Below, in pieces: positions 7,386 to 16,620 of a DNA stretch of 64,000 nt (within the stretch, counting starts at the first letter, position 1; each line of letters starts with the position of its first letter). The translations under genes and the position numbers were made by a program. The notes beneath the pieces are model-generated. The model made no database searches and had not been told where the DNA came from. It worked only from the letters and a program-made list of their open reading frames with translations. This DNA is from Patescibacteria group bacterium. GTDB lineage: Bacteria; Patescibacteriota; Microgenomatia; UBA1406; GWC2-37-13. The stretch lies in contig BPJD01000006.1 of assembly GCA_026004435.1 (NCBI GenBank), positions 1 to 64,000 of the forward strand. Direction: 5' to 3'.

Positions 7386-7391
7386 ATTATA
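7386..7391 (-). promoter_or_regulatory. Possible -10 box for the attenuated leader transcript
   Basis: TATAAT on the minus strand immediately after the M42 peptidase stop. The spacing to the leader ATG is only 2 nt, shorter than the 6 nt seen elsewhere, and no clear -35 is visible. The start site is therefore uncertain. Confidence 0.35.
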
Positions 7392-7397
7392 CTTATT

Positions 7398-8405
7398 TTA
7401 ACCAATTAATTTTTCTAAAACAACCTGAATAAAGTTAAGATAATTGGCAACAGCTGTTTTTTTAACTGTGTAAACATAGTTGTGATAACCTAAGGCAGGC
7501 AGACAAATATTGACTGCTTTTGTAAAGCCATTACCCTCAAAGTTAGACGGCTCAAGCTTGGTTATGGTCTGCTCGCTTAATACTGATTTGGAAAACTTAA
7601 CCTCGTTTTCCAGCTGGTCAAAAAACTGTCTTAATTCAAAATGAAGCAGGTACCTGCCTCCGCGGTATAACACCTGCGGCAGATCATTGGCTAACTTGTC
7701 TGACCAAAGCTCTGAACTGCTTTGCTGTTTTACAATTGGGCAGTAATCCAAGATTAAGGCATACTCTGGTTTAAACCTAACCGAGATAGAATCTGCGCTA
7801 TGATCCTCCATTTCTTCATCTGTAATAAAAGCAAACATTATTTTATTTTTCTCAAGATTCAAGCCTGACTCCAAAAGCTTCAGCATTGCAAACACAGAGA
7901 CTCTGTTATCTACAGCTGTAGCTGTTAAATACTCTGCTGACTCTGAGTAGTATTTTTCAAAGGTTCCAAAATTTCCTGTTGCTAAATCAATATTTTTGTC
8001 TAAAGGATACAAAATAAGATTATCAAAATTATCAGGAGATAATGCCTGTCTGATATTGGCTCCTGAATAAACAACAGCAGAGGTTTTTTCTCCTTTGCTT
8101 GTTTTTACCACAACAGGCATTCCTGCAAAACTGCAGCTTGAAACAGAGCCAACAGGAGCTATAGAGTAACCTTCAGAATCAATCTTTTTTACAACCTGAA
8201 AACCAACCTCATCTATATGGGCTGAAACAACAATCTTGGGATTATTGATCTCTCCTGCCAACAATACACCATAGTTATCTACAGTATAATTACTGTACTT
8301 TTTTATCTCTGATGTAATAAGCTCTCTGACCTCATCTACATCTCCTGCAACGCCAAAAGCAGTCACAAGCCTTTTTAACAAAGAAAAATCAAGATCAAAT
8401 GACAT
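7398..8405 (-). CDS. M42-family metallo-aminopeptidase
   Basis: 335 residues with the dinuclear-metal M42 pattern: AHIDEVGF at 62-69, TAVDNR at 163-168 and DEE at 196-198, the positions that supply His, bridging Asp and catalytic Glu ligands. Family members trim N-terminal residues of peptides in the cytoplasm as self-compartmentalised oligomers. The C-terminal third is divergent (fewer recognisable late ligands), so substrate and full metal set are uncertain. An AT-rich 138-bp gap separates it from the oxidoreductase genes upstream, and it may be co-transcribed with the leader of the next operon, which begins 14 bp after its stop. Confidence 0.78.
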   Translation of the reverse strand: MSFDLDFSLLKRLVTAFGVAGDVDEVRELITSEIKKYSNYTVDNYGVLLAGEINNPKIVVSAHIDEVGFQVVKKIDSEGYSIAPVGSVSSCSFAGMPVVVKTSKGEKTSAVVYSGANIRQALSPDNFDNLILYPLDKNIDLATGNFGTFEKYYSESAEYLTATAVDNRVSVFAMLKLLESGLNLEKNKIMFAFITDEEMEDHSADSISVRFKPEYALILDYCPIVKQQSSSELWSDKLANDLPQVLYRGGRYLLHFELRQFFDQLENEVKFSKSVLSEQTITKLEPSNFEGNGFTKAVNICLPALGYHNYVYTVKKTAVANYLNFIQVVLEKLIG

Positions 8406-8543
8406 AACCTGTTTTTTTAATTATAAATAATACTGATTATTATAACAGCTAAATCATTTAAAAAAAATTGAAAATAACCAGCTGCTGATAAATCTTGAAC
8501 GGCTACAGGCTTAAGACTATACCTTAATCAAACTGAAGCTAAA

Positions 8544-9404
8544 TTATAAAAACTCTTTTAGCAGCTCTTTAGCAACTGTTTTTGTATCTTTTTCTTTATC
8601 AACTAAGGTTGAGTCTTTCAAAACCTGCAGGAAATCTGTATAAACTGGCTTTTCTACCTGATACAACACTCCAAGAGGAAAGCGTTCTTCTTCATAGGCT
8701 TTTTGGACAAAAGATAGAACTGATTTTAAGTCTGTCTTATTATGATTTTCATCAAGGTCAAATGTTCTTTGCAGATAGTACTGATAAGTCTGAAGTTTAT
8801 TGAAGGTTACACATGGTTGTAGAATATTAACAACTGAAAACCCTCTATGATTTATAGCCTGTTTAATCAGTTCAATCATCTGAGGAACTTTGCCTGCAAA
8901 GGCTTGAGCTACAAAACTAGCTCCCTGAGTTAAAGCTATATGCAATGGCCTGACAGGCTGTTCTGGCAAACCATACGGTGTTGATTTAGACTTTGCTCCC
9001 TGATGTGCAGTTGGTGAAACCTGGCCTGTGGTCAAACCATAAACACTGTTGTCATGAATTATAACTGTAATATCATGATTTCCCCTGCAGGCATGCAAAA
9101 AGTGGTTGCCTCCTTCACCATAAGTATCACCATCTCCTGCCACAACAACTACAGGAAGTTTGTGGTTGGCAATCTTTGCTCCAATTGCATTAGCCAGACC
9201 CCTGCCGTGAAGTCCATGTACTGCATAAGCATTTAAAAAATCATTCATATTGCCTGAACAACCAATGCCAAAGACAACAATTAAGTCTGAGGGTGTAAAA
9301 CCCATCTGTGCAAGTGCTGTTTTTATAGCAATTCCAATACTCCAGTCTCCGCAACCCGGACACCATGTAGGCTGATAACCATTAAAAGCTGATAAATTAC
9401 TCAT
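8544..9404 (-). CDS. 2-oxoacid:ferredoxin oxidoreductase, beta subunit
   Basis: 286 residues carrying the thiamine-diphosphate site: AGDGDTYGEGGN at about 89-100 and HDNSVYGLT at 117-125. C15 and C18 (WCPGCG), C49 (GIGCSG) and a Cys in the LQPCVTFN segment are the four conserved Cys that hold a 4Fe-4S cluster. It decarboxylates a 2-oxoacid (pyruvate or 2-oxoglutarate type) and passes electrons to ferredoxin. Its ATG overlaps the alpha-subunit stop by 4 bp. The specific 2-oxoacid cannot be decided; 2-oxoglutarate-type (KorB-like) two-subunit enzymes look closest. Confidence 0.88.
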   Translation of the reverse strand: MSNLSAFNGYQPTWCPGCGDWSIGIAIKTALAQMGFTPSDLIVVFGIGCSGNMNDFLNAYAVHGLHGRGLANAIGAKIANHKLPVVVVAGDGDTYGEGGNHFLHACRGNHDITVIIHDNSVYGLTTGQVSPTAHQGAKSKSTPYGLPEQPVRPLHIALTQGASFVAQAFAGKVPQMIELIKQAINHRGFSVVNILQPCVTFNKLQTYQYYLQRTFDLDENHNKTDLKSVLSFVQKAYEEERFPLGVLYQVEKPVYTDFLQVLKDSTLVDKEKDTKTVAKELLKEFL

Positions 9405-11137
9405 AGGACCTCTGCTAACTTATTAATAATCTCAATTGGGTAAAATGGTCTGCCGTCATACTTAAGAATCTTTTTATCTATTGTAATGCCTGCCTGCTCT
9501 CTAAGCAGTTCTGCCAGCTGGCCTCTTGAACTATTTTCAACTAATACCAAAGGCTTGTTGATTTTATCAAACACTTCAGTTTTTAATCTTTGCTCATCTA
9601 AAGGATAAAGGTGGGTAAAATGAATATAAGCTGTCTGCATATCATTTTCAGCCAAGATTCTGCTGGCTTCTAAAATTGGTCCTTTATTAGCTCCGTAAGA
9701 TACAAAAACCAATTTGCTTTCCTGCAGATTTCCAAAGACCTTTGGCAGTTGAAAATCGGTTTTCAGATAGGTTTGTATTTTTCTGGCTCTTTTATTAACC
9801 TGCTGTACTCTAGGTTCAGAGTCCTCTGTTGTGTGGCTGTCTTCTAGATGTTCGTAGGAGTTGGCTTGGTAAAAAAATCCTTTTTGGCCAGGAATCAGCA
9901 TCTCAGAGATGCCATCAGCTGAATCTTTATACCTAAGATAAGTCTCTGAGTTCGTTTGACGAATGATCTTTCCCCTATCAATATTGCTGTTGTCAATAAG
10001 ACTTAAGATTTTATCTGAGTCTAAACTAAACAATGACTCAGACAAAAACTTATCAGATAAAACTATAACAGGAGTCTGATACTTGTCAGCCAAGTTAAAT
10101 GCTTTGACAGTAATCTCAATCATCTCTGAGATATCTCCGGCCGCAAGCACAATCTTGGGAAACTCGCCATGTCCAGCATGGACAGCAAACATCAACTCTC
10201 CCTGCTCTGTCCATGTAGGCATACCTGTTGCTGGTCCTGGTCTTTGAGACAAAAAAACAACTATAGGGATCTCAGCAACTCCGGCAAACGACAATGACTC
10301 AACCATTAAAGCAAAACCTCCACCTGATGTGCCTACAGCAGACCTGATGCCTGCAAAACTTGCACCTAAAGCATTATTGATGACTGCTATCTCATCTTCA
10401 GAGTGGCGAACTACCATATCTGCTTTAATCTGCCACTTTGCCAATGTTGACAGAACAGAAGATGAAGGAGTCATAGGGTAAGCGCTGTAAAATCTGCAGT
10501 CAGACAACACACAGGCTAAAGAAAATGCATCATTGCCGGTTAAAACAGCCAAAGGTTTCGACGATTTACTGCTTAGCAGATCAATTTTATACTCTGAATA
10601 ATTCTGATTAATATAGTTGTAACCGTAATTAACAAACTTTAGGTTCAGTTCAATTACTTCCTCACCTTTATCTGCAAAAGTTGATCTAACCATATCCTCG
10701 ACAACTGATTTATCAATGCCTAAAATACAAGCGCTGGCAGACAAGCCCAACATATTTTTCATAAACTCTTTGGCTTTTTCTTCTTTAATTATCTGGTTAA
10801 ATGGAAATTCTATCAGCCTTAACTCAGCTGTTTGTTCTATCTCAAACTCAGATTTATCAAAAATTACAACAGCGTTTTTAGCCAACCTATGCTTATGAAG
10901 AGTATAAGTATCTTTATTCAGGCAAACTAAAAAATCTATCCTGTCTTTGCTGGTATTTTTTCTTTTGTCTGAGAGCAAAACCTCAAAGGTATTATGTCCT
11001 CCTCTAATCAAAGAAGGATACTCAGGATAGGCAAAAACATAACAACCACACCTAACAGCCAGTTTACTAAACTGCAGAGCAGTAGTCATTATGCCAAAGC
11101 CAGCCTCACCGCCAATTTTCCATAAAAAATCAGACAT
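9401..11137 (-). CDS. 2-oxoacid:ferredoxin oxidoreductase, fused gamma-alpha subunit
   Basis: 578 residues. The first 190 or so are the gamma domain (IGGEAGFGIMTTA, YPEYPSLIRGGHN), fused to the alpha pyrimidine-binding domain (GNDAFSLACVLSDCRFYSAYPMTP, later SDKFLSESLFSL and a C-terminal transketolase-like part). It forms the catalytic heterodimer with the beta subunit encoded next. No delta ferredoxin-like subunit lies beside it. The gene starts a minus-strand operon; TATATT lies exactly 6 nt before its ATG, predicting a leaderless mRNA. The enzyme probably couples acyl-CoA formation or its reverse to ferredoxin redox balance. Confidence 0.88.
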   Translation of the reverse strand: MSDFLWKIGGEAGFGIMTTALQFSKLAVRCGCYVFAYPEYPSLIRGGHNTFEVLLSDKRKNTSKDRIDFLVCLNKDTYTLHKHRLAKNAVVIFDKSEFEIEQTAELRLIEFPFNQIIKEEKAKEFMKNMLGLSASACILGIDKSVVEDMVRSTFADKGEEVIELNLKFVNYGYNYINQNYSEYKIDLLSSKSSKPLAVLTGNDAFSLACVLSDCRFYSAYPMTPSSSVLSTLAKWQIKADMVVRHSEDEIAVINNALGASFAGIRSAVGTSGGGFALMVESLSFAGVAEIPIVVFLSQRPGPATGMPTWTEQGELMFAVHAGHGEFPKIVLAAGDISEMIEITVKAFNLADKYQTPVIVLSDKFLSESLFSLDSDKILSLIDNSNIDRGKIIRQTNSETYLRYKDSADGISEMLIPGQKGFFYQANSYEHLEDSHTTEDSEPRVQQVNKRARKIQTYLKTDFQLPKVFGNLQESKLVFVSYGANKGPILEASRILAENDMQTAYIHFTHLYPLDEQRLKTEVFDKINKPLVLVENSSRGQLAELLREQAGITIDKKILKYDGRPFYPIEIINKLAEVL

Positions 11138-11143
11138 ATATCT

Positions 11144-11149
11144 AATATA
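11144..11149 (-). promoter_or_regulatory. -10 box for the oxidoreductase operon, leaderless spacing
   Basis: TATATT on the minus strand ends 6 nt before the alpha-subunit ATG at 11137. It shares a 63-bp divergent region with the methyltransferase promoter. Confidence 0.5.
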
Positions 11150-11188
11150 GTAAATTTTTTGCTAGAAATCATTCAGAAAAAAGTTGTT

Positions 11189-11194
11189 TATAAT
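11189..11194 (+). promoter_or_regulatory. -10 box for the rRNA methyltransferase gene, leaderless spacing
   Basis: TATAAT followed by 6 nt and then ATG 11201. A start site 7 nt past the box would be the A of ATG. No good -35 at the usual distance. Confidence 0.55.
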
Positions 11195-11200
11195 TGGTCT

Positions 11201-12496
11201 ATGAATAAAACAGCAACTGTTAAAATAAAAAAACTTGATCTTACAGGCGCTGGTATTACAGATAAAACTATTAACGGAAAACCAATTTATGTTTGGGGAG
11301 CTTTGCCCGATGAGGAGGTTGTCTGCAGAATTGTTAAAAGCAAGAAAAACAGATATGAGGCAGTAGCTGAAAAAATCCTGACTGCCTCTACCAAAAGGCA
11401 AAATCCAAAAGAAGACCATTATTTAGCCTGCAGTGTTTTTCAGATTCTAAACTACACAGATCAGATTAAACTTAAAAAATCTTTGGCTGAATCAGAGCTT
11501 AAAAGACAGCTTGGCTGGCAAAACTCAGTTGATCTGCTAACAGCTGACAACATTTATTATTACAGAAATAAAGTAGAGTATTCTTTTACAACTTTAGACA
11601 ACAGCTTAAGTTTTGCCTATCATAACAGAGGCCAAAAAGAAAAACTGCCTGTTGCCAACTGCATACTGCTTGATCAAAGTCTGCAGAAAAAACTTAATAA
11701 TTTACTTGAGTTTCTAAATCAATTAAATCTGCCCAAGAACATCTATAAAACTGTATTGGCAAGATGTGATCAAAGCAACAATGTTATAGCAGGATTATTC
11801 CTTTACCACTCAAATGATGAGATTAAAAAATCCTTTGAACAAATAAACTTAGCTAAACTGGGACTAAAAGGTTTTGGAGTCTACTTATCTCCTGCTAAAT
11901 CACCTGCTTCTGTAGTTGAAAAGACCATCTTTGAATCAGGCAGTCTTGAGTTGGAAAACAGACTAGAAAACAAACAGTTTCGGTTTAATCTGTTCAGTTT
12001 TTTTCAGAACAATATCTTGGCTTTTACCAGAGTTTTAAAAGATATAAAAAAATTTGTATCAAAAGGACAGGTTGTTTTAGACTTTTACTCAGGAGTCGGC
12101 ACAATTGGCTTAAGCATTGCAGACAAAGCAGAAAAGGTTGTTTTGGTTGAATCAAACGAATCTGCCTATAAGTTCAGCCAGGTAAATATTAAGTTAAATA
12201 AGCTGAAAAATATAAAATCTGTTTTAAGCACAGACAGAAAGGCTAGGTTTTTAATAAAACCAGAGCATACCTTAATTGTTGATCCTGCCAGATCAGGCCT
12301 GAATCCTAAAGTTGCCAAACATATAGCTGAGTCAAAACCAAAAAAAATTATCTATTTATCCTGCAATCTCAAAACACAGATCTCAGATATTAAACAGTTT
12401 ATTTGTCACTACAACATTGGATTTATAAGGCTCTACGATTTGTTTCCCAACACCCCTCATCTGGAAAGTTTGATTGTGCTTAAAAGAAAAAGTTAG
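11201..12496 (+). CDS. RlmD/TrmA-family uracil-C5 RNA methyltransferase
   Basis: 431 residues from ATG 11201, chosen over an upstream in-frame TTG because the -10 box lies 6 nt before it. N-terminal TRAM-like beta domain (TVKIKKLDLTGAGITD). C-terminal SAM-dependent domain with DFYSGVGTIGLSIA (SAM loop), VDPARSGL and the catalytic-Cys segment IYLSCNLKTQ. It should methylate C5 of a uridine in 23S rRNA or tRNA. The usual four-Cys iron-sulfur cluster after the TRAM domain is missing: only one Cys remains in DHYLACSVFQ, as in cluster-less RlmCD-type enzymes. Its end overlaps the convergent exonuclease gene by 4 bp. Confidence 0.85.
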   Translation: MNKTATVKIKKLDLTGAGITDKTINGKPIYVWGALPDEEVVCRIVKSKKNRYEAVAEKILTASTKRQNPKEDHYLACSVFQILNYTDQIKLKKSLAESELKRQLGWQNSVDLLTADNIYYYRNKVEYSFTTLDNSLSFAYHNRGQKEKLPVANCILLDQSLQKKLNNLLEFLNQLNLPKNIYKTVLARCDQSNNVIAGLFLYHSNDEIKKSFEQINLAKLGLKGFGVYLSPAKSPASVVEKTIFESGSLELENRLENKQFRFNLFSFFQNNILAFTRVLKDIKKFVSKGQVVLDFYSGVGTIGLSIADKAEKVVLVESNESAYKFSQVNIKLNKLKNIKSVLSTDRKARFLIKPEHTLIVDPARSGLNPKVAKHIAESKPKKIIYLSCNLKTQISDIKQFICHYNIGFIRLYDLFPNTPHLESLIVLKRKS

Positions 12497-13413
12497 AATA
12501 AAGAGCCTTGTTGTTCTTTTGACTCTATTTTAGCAGTCTGCTGATTAATTATACTCAAAGACTTCAACCTTTTTATCAAAGATTTCATTGAGTATTGTTC
12601 AAAGAAATTTATCAATCCAGCAACATTTATATCTTTGGTGTTGAATTTATTTAAACTAAAATCAAGTTTTAGATCTTTTTTTATAACAGAGAGTTGCTTT
12701 CCTAACAAAATATTATCTTTATTTTGTTCAATAATTTTTCTAATCCTTTCATTCTTAATCTGATCTGTATTTGACAGCAGGTTTTCTACTGTTTTAAACT
12801 GACTTAACAGTTCTACTGCTGTTTTAGGGCCAATCCCTGCAGCTCCTTTGTAATTGTCAGACTGATCTCCTGCTATAGCTTTGTAATCAGCTACCATTTC
12901 TGGCTTAACTCCAAGCAATGATCTGACTTTATCCGGATTAAACTCCTCAGTTTTTGATAGTCCGATCTTTGGCAAAACAACAACTGTATTTTCATTAACC
13001 AGCTGAAGAATATCCTTATCCCCTGTAACCACGATAATTTTGTTATCTTTTGACAGTTTGGCAGTCAAACTGCCTATGATATCGTCAGCCTCATAACCCG
13101 GAAACTCAATATAACCAATATTTGCATGTTTTAAGCCTGATTTAATAGGCTCAAATTGTTGTTTTAGTTCCTGCTTTGGCTCTGGCCGTTGAGTCCTATA
13201 CTCTTTATATATCTTATCTCTAAAGGTAGGTTCAGGAGTATCAAAGGCTATTATCAGATACTCTGGCTTATAGTTATCAAGGGACTTAATCAGCATTGAG
13301 AAAAATCCGTAGATAGCATTAGTGGGAAAACCGTCTTTTGTGGTAAAGCTAGGCATTGCGTAAAACGCTCTATGCACTATGGCATTGCCGTCTATTACAA
13401 GCACCTTACTCAT
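12493..13413 (-). CDS. 5'-3' exonuclease (PolA N-terminal-type, flap endonuclease), no polymerase domain
   Basis: 306 residues from ATG 13411-13413, which overlaps the ftsH stop; a longer frame from 13437 would run further into ftsH. Acidic metal sites of the FEN/PIN fold are visible: VIDGNAIVHRAFYA, FPGYEADDIIGSL, VTGDKDILQLV. The helix-hairpin-helix part follows (ADYKAIAGDQSDNYKGAAGIGPKTA). It removes RNA primers and 5' flaps. The protein stops after this domain, so no DNA polymerase I polymerase or proofreading domain is attached. This stand-alone form is known in reduced genomes. Confidence 0.88.
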   Translation of the reverse strand: MSKVLVIDGNAIVHRAFYAMPSFTTKDGFPTNAIYGFFSMLIKSLDNYKPEYLIIAFDTPEPTFRDKIYKEYRTQRPEPKQELKQQFEPIKSGLKHANIGYIEFPGYEADDIIGSLTAKLSKDNKIIVVTGDKDILQLVNENTVVVLPKIGLSKTEEFNPDKVRSLLGVKPEMVADYKAIAGDQSDNYKGAAGIGPKTAVELLSQFKTVENLLSNTDQIKNERIRKIIEQNKDNILLGKQLSVIKKDLKLDFSLNKFNTKDINVAGLINFFEQYSMKSLIKRLKSLSIINQQTAKIESKEQQGSLF

Positions 13414-15266
13414 CTTTTTTTTGGACTTTTTTTCCAACTAGTTTTTCAAACTCTTCTTCGTCCAGCGACTCGTTTTTCAGCAAAGCAGTGGAGACCTTAT
13501 CTAAAGCATCTCTATGCTCTGTTATGATTTTTTTGGCTTTCTTGTAACAATTATTTATAATTGCCGCAACCTCTTTGTCAATATCAGACAAAGTGGCTTG
13601 AGAAATAAACTCATTTTGAGTATAACCTCCTAAGGCAATATCTATACTGCTGCCGTAATTAATCGGGCCTAGTTTGCTCATACCATACTCAGTCACCATC
13701 ATTCTGGCTATTTTGGTTGCCTGATCAAAGTCATTTGCCGCTCCTGTTGTTACTTCGCCAAATACAATCTCCTCTGCCGCTCTACCTCCTAAAGTTACAA
13801 TAATCCTTTCCAGCAGGCTTGATTTAGTTTCATGCACTTTATCTTTGCTTGGAGGCAGTAAGGTGTAGCCTAAAGCCATACCTCTAGAGACAATTGAGAT
13901 TCTATGAACAGGATCTGTGTTAGGCAGAAATGCGCCGCTATAGCATGTCCTGCTTCATGATAAGCAGTAAGTTTTTTGTCATACTCAGACTGCAGTCTTT
14001 TTTTCTCAGGACCCAGCTTAACCTTCATAGCTGCTTCCTCGATATCATCTGCTGTTATTTTATCTCTGTTGTCTCTTGCCGCTTTTATAGCCGCTTCATT
14101 CAGCATATTCTCCAAATCTGCTCCAGAAAAACCAATTGTTCTTCTGGCTACCTTTTCCCAGTTAACTGAGTCATCAAAAGGCTTACCCTGCGAATGAATC
14201 TGCAGAATTGCTTTTCTACCCTCATAATCTGGATAATCTAGAGTAATTCTTCTGTCAAATCTTCCGGGCCTGAGCAATGCCGGATCAAGCAGATCCCCCC
14301 TGTTTGTTGCCGCTATGACTATAATCTGTTCATAAGGAGCAAAACCATCCATCTCTACCAAGATCTGGTTAAGAGTCTGCTCTCTTTCATCGTGAGCAGG
14401 CATTGGCCCAAAACTTCTAGCCCTGCCAATTGCATCTATCTCATCAATAAAGATTATAGCAGGAGCGTTTTTCTTTGCTGTAGCAAAAAGGTCTCTTACC
14501 CTTGCCGCTCCAACACCTACCAGCATCTCCATAAACTCCGATCCTGCAATTGAAAAAAACGGCACATTGGCCTCTCCTGCTATTGCTCGCGCCAGCAAAG
14601 TGTTTTACCGCATCCAGGAGGTCCGATCAGGATAATGCCTTTTGGCGTTCTGGCTCCAAGTTTTTTATATTTTTCAGGGTTTTTAAGAAAATCAACAACT
14701 TCTTCAAGCTCTTGTTTTGCCTCATCTACGCCTGCAACATCTTTAAAGGTTGTTTTAGGCATATCTTTGGAAAATCGTTTTGCTCTTGATTGGCCAAAAG
14801 AAAAAATACTGTCTTGAGCGCCCCGAGCCTGCCTGAATAAAAAGATAAAAAAACCAATGATCAACAAAGTTGGAATTAAGTTGCTTATCAGTACCCAGAT
14901 ACCTTCCTCTGTAACTGTATCCTTAACCTCAACCTTAACAGTTGTCGGATCAACACCATAATCTTTTAAAAGTTCTGTGAAGCTCTGACCTTCTTCCTTA
15001 TAAGTTATAGTCTCAGTTTTATCTTTGTTTACAGCAATAACTCTGTTTCTTTCAACCTTGACTGAGTCTACCTTGCCTTCTTTTATATTGTCAACAAGCT
15101 CATTTATAGGCAATTCATTGACACTTAAACTAGTTTCATAATTGGAAAACCCCTGAAAGATTGAGAATAAAAAAAACAGGATAAATAAAAAAATAAAGAC
15201 ATTTTTTATATTAATCTCAAACTTAGGATTAATCTGTTTTATTATTTTAGGTTGATTTTTTTTCAT
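13406..15266 (-). pseudogene. ftsH: ATP-dependent zinc metalloprotease FtsH, with two single-base frameshifts
   Basis: Three consecutive pieces together give a full-length FtsH of about 620 residues: a membrane N-terminus with extracytoplasmic domain, AAA+ domain ([30 protein letters not shown]), zinc site HEAGH and C-terminal helices. Frame is lost near 14593-14603, where one extra T would restore [11 protein letters not shown], and near 13905-13912, where one extra C would restore [18 protein letters not shown]. Everything else is intact and conserved. FtsH is normally essential, so two missing bases in homopolymers look more like sequence errors than gene death, but the sequence as given encodes broken protein. 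It degrades membrane and cytosolic proteins. Confidence 0.85.
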
Positions 15267-15292
15267 AGACTAATATTTTAACATAAACACTG

Positions 15293-16588
15293 TTAATGTT
15301 TATAACCTTTAACCAAATACCTGCACTCACTGCAGGAATGATAAAAAGGGCAGGAAACAACTCTACAGCCTACCTTAACGCCTTCAAGCACCAGCAAAGC
15401 TCTTTGTATGTGCCTTAATAATGATGCTTTAATATAAATAAAGTCATTGGGCCTAATGATTTTTTTCAACAGCTCACCTGCCGCAACCGGATCTTCTGCG
15501 TAAAAAGTTGCTATTTTAGGGTTGTTTTTTTCCAACTCCTTTAACACAAATTTTTGCAGTTGGCCTACTCCTATAAAAAAATCTACTGTTTTAAGCTTAG
15601 CCGCAAATCTGCCTACCTTTTTATGTTCTAATTCAGGTTTTTCCAGTTCTCCCATCTCACCCATTAACACAATCTTTCTGCCTTTGTTGTAAGAAATTGA
15701 GTCAAATGTCTCCAGACCTGTCTCAGCTGATTTTGGATTGGCTCTTAAAGAGTCATTCAATACCAAAGTATTATGGGGACCTGTCTCAAGACTCATTCTG
15801 CCCGGCAAAGGCTTAATACTTCCTATAGTCTTAATAAAACTTTCTAGATAAAACTTCGGCAGCCTGACCTTTTTATCTAACTTAGCCAAAGCCATAAGCA
15901 CAGCAAAAGCAGACATAATATTATAAATATGATGAGTGCCGATTAGAGGAGTTTTAAATTTAAGCTCCTGTTTTGATTTTTTTGTGTACTTAAAATAAAA
16001 ACTGCCTTCTGTGCCGTTTACACTGACTTTAGGTTTTTTAAGAAAATAAACTCTGCAGGATCTGGGATTGGAACCGAAAAATAAAACCTTTTTGGTCTTT
16101 AACAGTTTTGCTGTTTTGCGCACATCAAGATCATCGTAGTTTAAAACAGCATAACCGCTTCTATCAACTGCTAGACTAAGTTTCCGTTCTTCGTTTACAA
16201 GGTTTTCATAAGATCCCAAATGTTCAGCATCAGAGTGAACAGCCGAAAGACCTGTAAAAACAGCAACAGTTGGTTTTACCAACTGCAGATGAAAATCCAT
16301 TTCATTTGGTTTGTCAATGCCTACTTCAAACACAAGGTACTTTGTGTTTTTTTTAGCTTTTAAGGCTGTTATTGGTATGTTGTAAACCGTGTCCAAGTTT
16401 GTATCTGTTTTAATTACTGCATCTTTTTCAGGATAAAGATCTTTAAGAACCTGATAAATAATTGTTGTAGTGTTAGTTTTGCCTTGACTGCCGCCTATGG
16501 CAATATGTTTGGCAGGAATATGAGCCAACCATAATTTTGCCAACAATCTACGGCTAAAATGAAATATTTTTTTAAGCACTGAAATCAT
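15293..16588 (-). CDS. Mur ligase family protein (MurF-like) with four-Cys tail
   Basis: 431 residues from ATG 16586-16588; a TTG-start extension to 16624 would overlap the serS stop and adds nothing conserved. P-loop GGSQGKTNTTT, central domain VFEVGIDKPNEMDFHLQL and VLNYDDLDVR, and C-terminal substrate domain NDSLRANPKSAETGLE. It resembles the MurF group that adds a dipeptide or amino acid to a UDP-muramyl peptide. The C-terminus carries GCRVVSCPFYHSCSEC: four Cys spaced C-x4-C-x5-C-x2-C, a likely metal site not part of standard MurF. Located between serS and ftsH on the same strand. Confidence 0.8.
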   Translation of the reverse strand: MISVLKKIFHFSRRLLAKLWLAHIPAKHIAIGGSQGKTNTTTIIYQVLKDLYPEKDAVIKTDTNLDTVYNIPITALKAKKNTKYLVFEVGIDKPNEMDFHLQLVKPTVAVFTGLSAVHSDAEHLGSYENLVNEERKLSLAVDRSGYAVLNYDDLDVRKTAKLLKTKKVLFFGSNPRSCRVYFLKKPKVSVNGTEGSFYFKYTKKSKQELKFKTPLIGTHHIYNIMSAFAVLMALAKLDKKVRLPKFYLESFIKTIGSIKPLPGRMSLETGPHNTLVLNDSLRANPKSAETGLETFDSISYNKGRKIVLMGEMGELEKPELEHKKVGRFAAKLKTVDFFIGVGQLQKFVLKELEKNNPKIATFYAEDPVAAGELLKKIIRPNDFIYIKASLLRHIQRALLVLEGVKVGCRVVSCPFYHSCSECRYLVKGYKH

Positions 16589-16620
16589 TTTGTACAATCC
16601 TAAAGTTTGATATAACTGCC

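Noticed and set aside
8544-11137. A missing delta (ferredoxin-like) subunit as evidence for a broken oxidoreductase
   Set aside because: Two-subunit enzymes with a fused gamma-alpha chain are a known complete form. The beta subunit has its own cluster Cys.
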